Notes under the pieces: generated by a model
What the model saw: the letters and a program-made list of their open reading frames with translations, nothing else
Told to the model about the DNA's origin: nothing
Database searches by the model: none
NCBI GenBank assembly: GCA_964612515.1
Contig: CAZTCX010000128.1
Coordinates: 1-10,733, forward strand
Length of the DNA stretch: 10,733 bases
Reading direction: 5' to 3'
DNA from: SABY01 sp964612515
GTDB taxonomy: Bacteria > Bacteroidota > Bacteroidia > Bacteroidales > 4484-276
In this document: positions 1 to 6,019 of the stretch, one piece after another
How positions within the stretch are numbered: the first letter of the stretch is position 1
Layout of the letters: each line of letters opens with the position of its first letter
Position numbers and translations under genes: made by a program

Positions 1-20
1 GTGTGAATTACTTTTTTCAT
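1..20 (-). CDS. ridA: Start of a probable RidA-family enamine/imine deaminase (partial, runs off the left edge)
   Basis: Only the first six codons are visible: an ATG at 20-18 on the minus strand reading MKKVIH, with the frame open to the window edge. RidA proteins hydrolyse reactive enamine/imine intermediates, such as 2-aminoacrylate, in the cytoplasm. Bacteroidota RidA proteins commonly begin MKK(I/V)IHT, and a ridA gene next to lptD is an arrangement I recall from this phylum. The gene lies 118 bp downstream of lptD on the same strand. An A-rich stretch precedes the ATG, as is usual for Bacteroidota, which rely little on Shine-Dalgarno pairing. Six residues cannot prove a family, so the call rests mainly on context. 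A different small protein starting MKKVIH is possible. Confidence 0.5.
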
Positions 21-78
21 ATTTCTTATTTATTAAAATGATGATTAAAAAAACAATTAGGAAAATGAGAACAAAAGC

Positions 79-86
79 CAAAAATA
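79..86 (-). promoter_or_regulatory. Candidate -7 box for the gene leaving the left edge
   Basis: On the minus strand these bases read TATTTTTG, a full match to the Bacteroidota TAnnTTTG -7 element. They lie 58 bp upstream of the ATG at 20-18, which leaves a leader of roughly 50 nt. The -33 side is poor: only a TTG at 111-109, 22 bp away. AT-rich DNA makes chance matches likely, so this is a tentative call. Transcription reading through from lptD is the alternative. Confidence 0.3.
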
Positions 87-138
87 TGAATAAGTGGCGT
101 GGGGACGGCAACCGGGGTAAGAAATTGTAGAGAATGAA

Positions 139-2901
139 TTACCTATAAGCGTCGCGGAAGTCTTTTTTGCGGTCATATTTCAGGTCGCGCAGGATGGCTG
201 CTTTCACGTTGATGCCAAACGTCCAGCTCTTGCGCTGTCCGCTTGGAATCCAGCTAAAGCGCATCTCCCAGCAGTGCAGGTCGCGGTAAAAGTCGATTTG
301 TGAATAGGTAAATTTTTTGGTGTCGAAATCGAAGCCGGTGCGGAAATTCACTTTCCATTTGGGCGTGATGCTCACATCGCCCATTAGGCCAAGTGTCTGA
401 ATGGTGGTGCGTTTATCTTCCCGATCCCAGTTGATGTAGATGGGATTATTAGAAAAACTAAGATTGTAATTGACGGAGAAATTCCATGCGTTGTTCCAGT
501 TGATGTATTCGTCGGGGTTATCCACGACGTCGCGTATCTCTTGTTTAGAATAATTTTGGAGCAGCTCGGCTTCTTCGGTCAGTGGCAAGTCGGGAGGCTG
601 CGGGTCATCCTTGCCTTTTTTGAAATCACTGGAGCCAAATCTGAAATTCAATCCAAAATTCCACACCGTACTGCTCATGCGGAAGAGTTTCTTATCTACT
701 TCATACTGGAATTTGTTAATGCTACGCCCGGTGCTGTCCACAGCATAGGGGCTCCAACTGCTCGAATAGGTAACATTTAGTTTTTTGAAGAGGATGGTAT
801 TTCCACGAAGGGTGAGCGGCGACCATTGCATCGTGTCGCGGGCGATGTCGTACGACATATTGAAGCTCAGATTGTCGATAAGCCCAACTTTTTTGGTTCC
901 GGTAATGGTGTCGCTGCGTGAGCGCACCTTCGCCTCCAGGTTATTATTAAACCCAAAGCTTATCATCCCGGAGCGCCCGTCGGGTGGCCCGCCGTAAAGC
1001 ATCCCATTAAAAATCGAATAACGTCCCATGGTTCCATCCGGAGCTTTCTGTACTTCCTGGTAATACCCCCAAAATTCGCTACCAAAGTCAGGATGCAAAT
1101 TAAACGAAGCGGTAGGTGTAACCACATGCCGGATGGCTTTTACCGGACCTTTTTTAAATTGATACATTCCATAAAACCTGGTACTTACCGATGCGTTGAA
1201 CGAGAACTCCCGTGCTGCATGAAACCCATAGGTGGTATCGATTTCCACAAAACCAATCACCGTATCTCCATTTTGAACCGTCATCCCTGGGTTCCATTTG
1301 TAATCTTTAGCATAGGGGTACCAGCGTTCGGAAAAGGTCAGCGAATTGGTCATGGTAAAATAACGCAGCAGCTTGATGGAGCTGCTGATGGGGATGGTGT
1401 GGCGCATCCCATATTTGAAACCGTCCTCCCATCCTGGTTTAAAAAGCAACGTGTCGTAGGTCTGAATCTGATTGTCAGCGTTCAGCGTGTATTTCAGCGA
1501 GATATTTTCGTACCAGGCAGGTTTTCCTTTCATCACTTTAGCGCGAAAAGGATAAAATTGTTTGGTATTCAGATTAACGCTTGGCAGGGTCATATTCACC
1601 GCACGGGTAATGGTATTCTGTTGATGCGATGCGTTGACGGTTAAAAAGACATTGTTGTTAAAATTGGTTTGATAAGCAATACTCGACTGGAAGGTATTCG
1701 ACAGATAATTTTCGGAGTTGGTGAGGTTGTAGTTATTAAAAGAAGAAGAAACGATATTTACGCTGGCCGAAAAGCGGCTGTTGGGTCTTGCTTTGGCGTC
1801 CTGGCCGTGGTTCCACAAAATGCGGTAGTCTTTGTTGTAAACTGCATCCGGTGAGTCGCGGTCACCCTGAATATTAACACCATAACTAAAATCGAAATTT
1901 CCTGCATAATGATATCTGTTGGCGTAGCGGAAAGTAGGCCGCACCGCCCAACTGCCGTTGGTGTAAATGTCGCCAGTGAGCGTGAGATCCATATAATCGT
2001 TGATGCCCCAGTAGTAGCCGCCCCCTTCTAAAAAGAAACCCCGGTTGGCCGATTCGCCGATGGAAGGAATAACAATTCCCGACCGTTGTCCAGACTTATT
2101 GGGAAACAAACCGAAAGGCACCAAAAGCGGCACTGGCACATCCTCAATCACCATGTAGGCCGGCCCCGATACAATCTTATTGTTGGGGATCACCTGCGCT
2201 TTGGTAAACCGAAATTCAAAATGCGGATTGGGCAGGTTGCAGGTGGTATAGAATCCCTTGCTGATATTGATGCGGTCGTCGGGCATCTTTTTTATTTTAT
2301 TTCCGTAAAGGTAACCTTCGCCATCCTGGGTGCGCACAGCGCGGATAAGTCCTTTTTTGGTATCAAAATTATAGGTCATCTCCTCCGCCTCAAAAGTTTG
2401 TCCCGACTCGCTGAAAACTGGTGTTCCAATAAGCTTTCCTGTGGAGTCAGGAATTCCTCTGGCATAAACCAGATTTTTGGTAAAATCGATTTCGATGTAA
2501 TCAGCTTTAATGGAAATTTCGCCATAAACGATCTCGGCATCTTTTGTAAGAAAAACTTTACGGTTACGGATCTCGTAGCGGATATTATCGGCCGACTTGT
2601 ATTTGACGCTGGTTTCGAGTCCAACCGTTTTCTTTTGCGCCACCGGACTTTCAATTTGGGATATTGTATCGCCATTCCCGAGTTCGCTTTCGCGGAATAC
2701 ATACACGGTGTCGGTTTTCCCCGTTACGCTGTCGCGGAATACATGCACGCTGTCGGGTCTTGAAGGAGGTATTTGTGCAAAGGCTGCAACCGACAGGAAA
2801 CCAAGCATCCACACCAGCATCAGCTTTGCTGAGAGGTGGCGCAATGTTCGTTTGTCGGCGACATTTTTACACAAAAAATATTTCAACGGGCGATATTTCA
2901 A
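139..2901 (-). CDS. lptD: LPS-assembly outer-membrane protein LptD (OstA/Imp family), Bacteroidota type
   Basis: LptD is the outer-membrane beta-barrel that inserts lipopolysaccharide into the outer leaflet at the end of the Lpt bridge. The 920-residue product has a signal peptide ending around residue 43 (...AAFA|Q). A low-complexity stretch at about 44-100 contains a tandem 14-residue repeat. An OstA/LptA-like beta-jellyroll follows at about 104-250 (IRYEIRNRKVFL onward). A long barrel domain then carries the LptD-typical RSGIVIPS at 273-280 and GYYWGINDYMDLTLTG at about 295-310. The mature protein has only two cysteines, C221 and C877. It is longer than E. coli LptD (784 residues). The annotated start gives a long n-region; M28 (codon at 2820-2818) directly before the hydrophobic core is an alternative start. 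The gene is divergent from the amidase gene. Family assignment is firm; loops and strands are not resolved by eye. Confidence 0.93.
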   Translation of the reverse strand: MKYRPLKYFLCKNVADKRTLRHLSAKLMLVWMLGFLSVAAFAQIPPSRPDSVHVFRDSVTGKTDTVYVFRESELGNGDTISQIESPVAQKKTVGLETSVKYKSADNIRYEIRNRKVFLTKDAEIVYGEISIKADYIEIDFTKNLVYARGIPDSTGKLIGTPVFSESGQTFEAEEMTYNFDTKKGLIRAVRTQDGEGYLYGNKIKKMPDDRINISKGFYTTCNLPNPHFEFRFTKAQVIPNNKIVSGPAYMVIEDVPVPLLVPFGLFPNKSGQRSGIVIPSIGESANRGFFLEGGGYYWGINDYMDLTLTGDIYTNGSWAVRPTFRYANRYHYAGNFDFSYGVNIQGDRDSPDAVYNKDYRILWNHGQDAKARPNSRFSASVNIVSSSFNNYNLTNSENYLSNTFQSSIAYQTNFNNNVFLTVNASHQQNTITRAVNMTLPSVNLNTKQFYPFRAKVMKGKPAWYENISLKYTLNADNQIQTYDTLLFKPGWEDGFKYGMRHTIPISSSIKLLRYFTMTNSLTFSERWYPYAKDYKWNPGMTVQNGDTVIGFVEIDTTYGFHAAREFSFNASVSTRFYGMYQFKKGPVKAIRHVVTPTASFNLHPDFGSEFWGYYQEVQKAPDGTMGRYSIFNGMLYGGPPDGRSGMISFGFNNNLEAKVRSRSDTITGTKKVGLIDNLSFNMSYDIARDTMQWSPLTLRGNTILFKKLNVTYSSSWSPYAVDSTGRSINKFQYEVDKKLFRMSSTVWNFGLNFRFGSSDFKKGKDDPQPPDLPLTEEAELLQNYSKQEIRDVVDNPDEYINWNNAWNFSVNYNLSFSNNPIYINWDREDKRTTIQTLGLMGDVSITPKWKVNFRTGFDFDTKKFTYSQIDFYRDLHCWEMRFSWIPSGQRKSWTFGINVKAAILRDLKYDRKKDFRDAYR
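2685..2756 (-). repeat. Tandem 42-bp-period repeat inside the lptD N-terminal coding region
   Basis: Bases 2685-2714 and 2727-2756 match at 27 of 30 positions with an offset of 42 bp, exactly 14 codons. The encoded units are DSVHVFRDSVTGKT (residues 50-63) and DTVYVFRESELGNG (64-77). The repeat stays in frame and lies just after the predicted signal peptide, in a region outside the conserved LptD domains. Confidence 0.75.
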
Positions 2902-2921
2902 GTTTTTTAATCTGGCTACAC

Positions 2922-2954
2922 CAAAGGCATTTCGTTAGCAAATCAGCATGCAAA
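2922..2954 (-). promoter_or_regulatory. Candidate lptD promoter
   Basis: On the minus strand, TTTG (2954-2951) is followed after 21 bp by TGCCTTTG (2929-2922). This resembles the Bacteroidota TTTG / TAnnTTTG promoter with one mismatch in the -7 box. It would place the transcript start about 14 nt before the lptD ATG. Spacing and position are reasonable but the match is imperfect. No better candidate was seen in the 156-bp divergent gap. Confidence 0.3.
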
Positions 2955-3003
2955 ATAAACCATTTTCGACGGGTCGCAGCGTCATCATTATTTGCTTGTC
3001 GCA

Positions 3004-3034
3004 ATTGTGCGATCGAAACAGAGGCATATCTTTG
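3004..3034 (+). promoter_or_regulatory. Promoter of the amidase gene (Bacteroidota-type)
   Basis: ATTG (3004-3007), 19 bp, then TATCTTTG (3027-3034). The -7 box fits TAnnTTTG perfectly and the -33 box has one mismatch to TTTG, at a favourable spacing. The predicted start is near 3041, giving a leader of about 17 nt before the ATG at 3058. This position argues against the upstream in-frame TTG at 2992 as the translation start. Confidence 0.65.
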
Positions 3035-3057
3035 CAACCTTTAGCAAACAAAGGAAC

Positions 3058-4134
3058 ATGAAACGCCTCAAAACGCTTTTTCTTATCTGCATCGTCACTG
3101 TTACAAGCCTCTCCGGGCTCTGTCAAAGTGCGGGCAGCGTGAAGCGCATCGTCATCGATCCGGGACATGGCGGCCACGACCTGGGAGCGCCCGGCGCCCG
3201 TGTTGACGAGAAAGTGCTGACGCTGACCATCGCCCTGCGTACGGGAGAAGCTATCAAAAAACTTATGCCGGATGTGGCTGTAATCTACACCCGCACCAGC
3301 GATCTCTTCGTGCCGCTGCACGAGCGGGCAGCGCTGGCCAACAGCAGCCGCGCCGACCTTTTTATCTCCATACACTGCAACTCCGGCATCTCTCCTACCG
3401 CATTTGGCACCGAAAGCTACGTGATGGGGATTCACAAGACACAGGAAAACTTTGAGGTGGCAAGAAAAGAAAATGCTGTACTTCTTGCCGAAAAAAATTA
3501 TACCGAAAATTACGAAGGCTTCAATCCGGACAACGACGAAGATTACATCATACTCCATCTTTTACAAAACAACAATCTGGAACAAAGCATAAAACTCGCA
3601 GACCTGGTGCAGCAGCAAATGCGCACCACCGGGCACATGTACGACCGGGGAGTGAAGCAGGCTGGCTTTATGGTGTTGTATCTTACCACCATGCCCGGCG
3701 TGCTGATAGAAACGGGGTTTGTGAGCAATGAGGCGGAGGAGGCTTTTCTGCTCGACACCGTCAATCAGCAAAATATTGCCAACGCCATTGCGCAGGCCTT
3801 GATGAATTACAGCGTTTGGATGCAGCCAGTCCCACAAGTGACGATTCCTGCTGACACGGTCATAACACGCGAAGAGATTATTACAAAGGAAATCTACCGC
3901 ATTCAGTTTGCTGTAAGTCCCACGCCGGAACCGGTGATTGAAGCTCCTTTTAATAAATTAGAACATTTATGGACATTTGAAACCGACGAAGGTTTTGTTT
4001 GCACCTTTGGCGCGGCTTCTTCGGCTGAGGAAGCGCAACAGCTAATCGATCATTATTTACAAAGAAGAATATTAAAAAAGAAGCAAATCAAAAACCTGAA
4101 GATTATCAAATGCAGTGAGACCGAACATTTTTGA
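3058..4134 (+). CDS. Secreted N-acetylmuramoyl-L-alanine amidase (Amidase_3) with SPOR-like C-terminus
   Basis: This zinc enzyme cleaves the bond between MurNAc and L-alanine of the peptide stem in the periplasm, for cell separation and wall remodelling. The 358-residue product has a signal peptide of about 22 residues (MKRLKTLFL...SGLC|Q). The Amidase_3 domain spans about 28-275. It shows DPGHGG with H37, then E51 and H106 (SIHCNS) as zinc ligands, and catalytic E218 in LIETGFVSN. An insertion at about 125-190 is of a kind I associate with Bacteroidota homologues. The tail, about 285-358, begins EIYRIQFAVS and looks like a divergent SPOR-type peptidoglycan-binding module. The start at ATG 3058 is chosen over TTG 2992 because an AAAGGA stretch and a strong promoter lie between them. 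The gene is divergent from lptD and 66 bp upstream of the MCE gene. Enzyme class is firm; the tail call is moderate. Confidence 0.92.
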   Translation: MKRLKTLFLICIVTVTSLSGLCQSAGSVKRIVIDPGHGGHDLGAPGARVDEKVLTLTIALRTGEAIKKLMPDVAVIYTRTSDLFVPLHERAALANSSRADLFISIHCNSGISPTAFGTESYVMGIHKTQENFEVARKENAVLLAEKNYTENYEGFNPDNDEDYIILHLLQNNNLEQSIKLADLVQQQMRTTGHMYDRGVKQAGFMVLYLTTMPGVLIETGFVSNEAEEAFLLDTVNQQNIANAIAQALMNYSVWMQPVPQVTIPADTVITREEIITKEIYRIQFAVSPTPEPVIEAPFNKLEHLWTFETDEGFVCTFGAASSAEEAQQLIDHYLQRRILKKKQIKNLKIIKCSETEHF

Positions 4135-4144
4135 GCCGCCATCG

Positions 4145-4176
4145 TTTAAAGCTGTGACAGAAATAATTTAGTTTTG
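4145..4176 (+). promoter_or_regulatory. Promoter of the MCE-family gene
   Basis: TTTA (4145-4148), 20 bp, then TAGTTTTG (4169-4176). The -7 box is a perfect TAnnTTTG. The transcript would start near 4183, leaving a leader of only about 18 nt before the TTG start at 4201. It suggests the MCE gene is not solely dependent on read-through from the amidase gene. Confidence 0.55.
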
Positions 4177-4200
4177 TGAATCATCAAAAAAATATCCATC

Positions 4201-5145
4201 TTGAAAATTTCCAAAGAGTTAAAAATAGGCATCATCTTCATCGTTGCCGTTGGTTTGCTAATCTGGGGCGTCAACCTGCTTAAAGGTTTCAATGTTTTCA
4301 ACGATCAGCGCTACCTTTACGCCGTTTATGATCGCGTGGATGGATTGCAGCGCGACAACAAAGTAATGGTCAACGGATTAAGTGTTGGTAAGGTTAACTC
4401 ATTAAAACTCAACCCCGAAAATGCAACCATTGTAGCTGAGCTAATGATTAGCACTGAACTTGACATACCGGTGAATTCGATTGCTCGCATTTATGGTACA
4501 GACCTGCTCGGCTCCAAAGCCATAGAGCTAAAGCTGGGCGACTCTCCTCTGATAGTGCAGAATGGCGATACGCTAATCTCGGAAATCGAACAAAGCATGA
4601 TGGATCAGATAAGCGAACAGGTACAGCCACTTAAGAAAAAAGCCATCTCACTCATCAATTCAATCGACTCGGTGATAACGGTGGTGCAAACAATCTTCAA
4701 TGACGATACGCGCAATAACGTCACAGCTTCCATCCAAAACATCCGCAATACGCTGCGAAACGTAGAAAGTGCCTCCGGCAACCTCGACTCTATCCTGATG
4801 GATGAAAGACACCGGATCAATAGAATATTGTTGAACGTTGAGTCGATCACCACGAACCTAAAGGACAACAACGAACATGTGAGTGCAGTGCTGGCCAATT
4901 TTGCTGCGCTCAGCGATTCACTGGCACAAAGCGAAATACCGCAAACCCTGCGCGACGCACGCAACGCCATCGCCCGGATTGAGGACATTACACAGCGGTT
5001 GAATAATGGTGAAGGCACGATAGGTCAACTGCTCACCAACGACAGCCTCTACATCGAGCTGGAAAACTCCACAAGCTCGCTCAACAAACTGCTGGAAGAC
5101 ATCCGCCAAAACCCAAAACGCTACCTGAAGTTCTCGGTGTTTTAA
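4201..5145 (+). CDS. MCE/MlaD-family lipid-transport substrate-binding protein
   Basis: MCE proteins bind phospholipids or other lipids in the periplasm and feed them to or from an MlaFE-type ABC transporter. The 314-residue product has a short cytoplasmic start (MKISKELKIG), one membrane anchor at about 9-27, and a single MCE domain at about 37-115 (VDGLQRDNKVMVNGLSVGKV; later YGTDLLGSKAIEL). A long, mostly helical region with coiled-coil character follows at about 125-290. The start codon is TTG. An in-frame stop at 4177-4179 limits the upstream frame, and no ATG lies between that stop and the conserved KISKELKIG start, so TTG is the best choice. No mlaE or mlaF partner is in the window. 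The position after the amidase gene is one I recall from other Bacteroidota. Confidence 0.9.
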   Translation: MKISKELKIGIIFIVAVGLLIWGVNLLKGFNVFNDQRYLYAVYDRVDGLQRDNKVMVNGLSVGKVNSLKLNPENATIVAELMISTELDIPVNSIARIYGTDLLGSKAIELKLGDSPLIVQNGDTLISEIEQSMMDQISEQVQPLKKKAISLINSIDSVITVVQTIFNDDTRNNVTASIQNIRNTLRNVESASGNLDSILMDERHRINRILLNVESITTNLKDNNEHVSAVLANFAALSDSLAQSEIPQTLRDARNAIARIEDITQRLNNGEGTIGQLLTNDSLYIELENSTSSLNKLLEDIRQNPKRYLKFSVF

Positions 5146-5377
5146 TAGCTATATTATTTTGAACATGAAAACAAGTAGTGAAATTATAATTCGCGTGTGT
5201 TGGTGGATTCTTAAAGATTAATCTTCCAAAGCCAAACAACAGCCGGAAATTTGAACAATTACAAGCCGCCGTCAGTTTCATAGGTAAAATAAGAAAACTC
5301 AACGAAAGCTGCCCGGCTTTATTAAGATAGGCGGGATAAAAACAATTTCGTCATCTGATTAAAAAGTGGATTGAACA
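5146..5377. other. 232-bp intergenic region, no convincing gene
   Basis: This AT-rich gap separates the MCE gene from the BFN gene. It contains an 18-codon ATG-initiated frame (5165-5221), a perfect 12-bp palindrome AAGATTAATCTT (5214-5225) overlapping its stop, and two one-mismatch -7 boxes: TTATTTTG at 5154-5161 and GAAATTTG at 5246-5253. An AT-only stem (TAATA/TATTA) followed by TTTT lies at 5143-5160. I see no strong terminator, riboswitch or RNA gene. The promoter of the BFN gene is presumably here but cannot be fixed. Confidence 0.5.
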
Positions 5378-5968
5378 ATGGACAAGATAAAACTTGAGAT
5401 TTTAGGAATGTCGTACAGCCAGTCGCAAAGTGGCGCCTACGCGCTGATCCTTAGCGAAACGGAGGGACAGCGGCGTTTGCCCATCATCATCGGCGGTTTC
5501 GAGGCGCAGGCCATCGCTATTGAGCTTGAAAAAATGAAGCCCGCCCGTCCGCTTACCCACGATCTACTTAAAAGCGTTGCCGATGCCTACAACATTACCA
5601 TCCGGGAAGTTGTGATCAATAAGTTTTTTGAAGGAGTTTTTTATGCACAGCTTTTTTGCGACGACGGCAAAAAAACTACCGAGATCGATTCGCGCACTTC
5701 TGATGCAGTAGCCCTGGCCATCCGGTTCAACTGCCCTATCTATACCACCGAAAAAATTATGAGCGAAGCCGGCATCATCGTTAAAGATGAGAAAAACAAG
5801 AAAGAGGAGAAAGAGTGGCTTCCCAACAAGCCAAAAGGGCAGCGCGATCTCGAGAAAAAGTCAATCGCCGAGCTCAAAGAGATGCTTCAAAAAGCTGTCG
5901 AAAATGAAGAATATGAAAACGCTTCCTTAATCAGAGACGAAATAAAGCGGCGGGGTCAATCAAAATAA
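5378..5968 (+). CDS. Bifunctional nuclease (BFN/DUF151) family protein with C-terminal UVR motif
   Basis: The 196-residue product has a DUF151/BFN domain at about 1-135. It starts MDKIKLEILGMSYS and contains the family's RRLPIIIGGFEAQAIAIELE block and the SRTSDAVALAIRFNCPIYT block at about 105-125. A charged linker follows, then a UVR-type helical hairpin at about 162-192 (SIAELKEMLQKAV...YENASLIRDEIKRR), like the UvrB/UvrC interaction motif. BFN proteins from plants and Thermotoga have been linked to nuclease activity, but the bacterial role is poorly defined. The UVR motif suggests a protein partner. There is no signal peptide, so it is cytoplasmic. The nucleoside transporter gene follows 51 bp downstream on the same strand, so co-transcription is possible. 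Family assignment is firm; cellular role is not. Confidence 0.9.
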   Translation: MDKIKLEILGMSYSQSQSGAYALILSETEGQRRLPIIIGGFEAQAIAIELEKMKPARPLTHDLLKSVADAYNITIREVVINKFFEGVFYAQLFCDDGKKTTEIDSRTSDAVALAIRFNCPIYTTEKIMSEAGIIVKDEKNKKEEKEWLPNKPKGQRDLEKKSIAELKEMLQKAVENEEYENASLIRDEIKRRGQSK

Positions 5969-5969
5969 T

Positions 5970-5977
5970 GATATTTG
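5970..5977 (+). promoter_or_regulatory. Possible -7 box for the nucleoside transporter gene
   Basis: GATATTTG has one mismatch to TAnnTTTG and lies just after the BFN stop codon, 42 bp before the transporter ATG. No -33 TTTG is seen at the right distance. It may be an internal operon promoter or a chance match. Confidence 0.25.
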
Positions 5978-6019
5978 CAGCTCATTTTTTCAAAGCTCTA
6001 TTTATTATTATTTTTTACG

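Noticed and set aside
38..130. Plus-strand 30-codon lysine-rich frame between ridA and lptD
   Set aside because: Composition follows from A-rich intergenic DNA, it is antisense to the ridA leader, and there is no promoter or recognisable content.
1093..1644. Plus-strand open frame (183 codons) opposite the LptD barrel region
   Set aside because: Antisense shadow with no recognisable domain or promoter.
2086..2763. Long plus-strand open frame (225 codons) opposite lptD
   Set aside because: It is an antisense shadow of a strongly recognised LptD frame. The translation shows no family motif and has low-complexity artefacts mirroring the repeat.
2992..3057. Upstream TTG extension of the amidase by 22 residues
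   Set aside because: It would place the -33/-7 promoter inside the coding region and hide the signal peptide. ATG 3058 gives a proper secretion signal.
2935..3558. Minus-strand open frame opposite the amidase start
   Set aside because: It overlaps the divergent promoter region and the amidase catalytic motifs. No family is recognised.
5143..5160. AT-only hairpin plus TTTT after the MCE stop as a terminator
   Set aside because: A five-pair all-AT stem is too weak to call an intrinsic terminator.
5312..5338. Possible hairpin CCCG...CGGG upstream of the BFN gene
   Set aside because: Only four pairs with a long loop; no T tract follows and no riboswitch-like features are present.
5251..5379. 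Nine-base direct repeat TTGAACAAT at 5251-5259 and 5371-5379
   Set aside because: It is short and AT-rich with no third copy or symmetric element, so chance is likely.
5975..6019. TTG extension of the nucleoside transporter by 15 residues
   Set aside because: It adds a second hydrophobic stretch before a clear signal peptide that begins with MKKS at ATG 6020.
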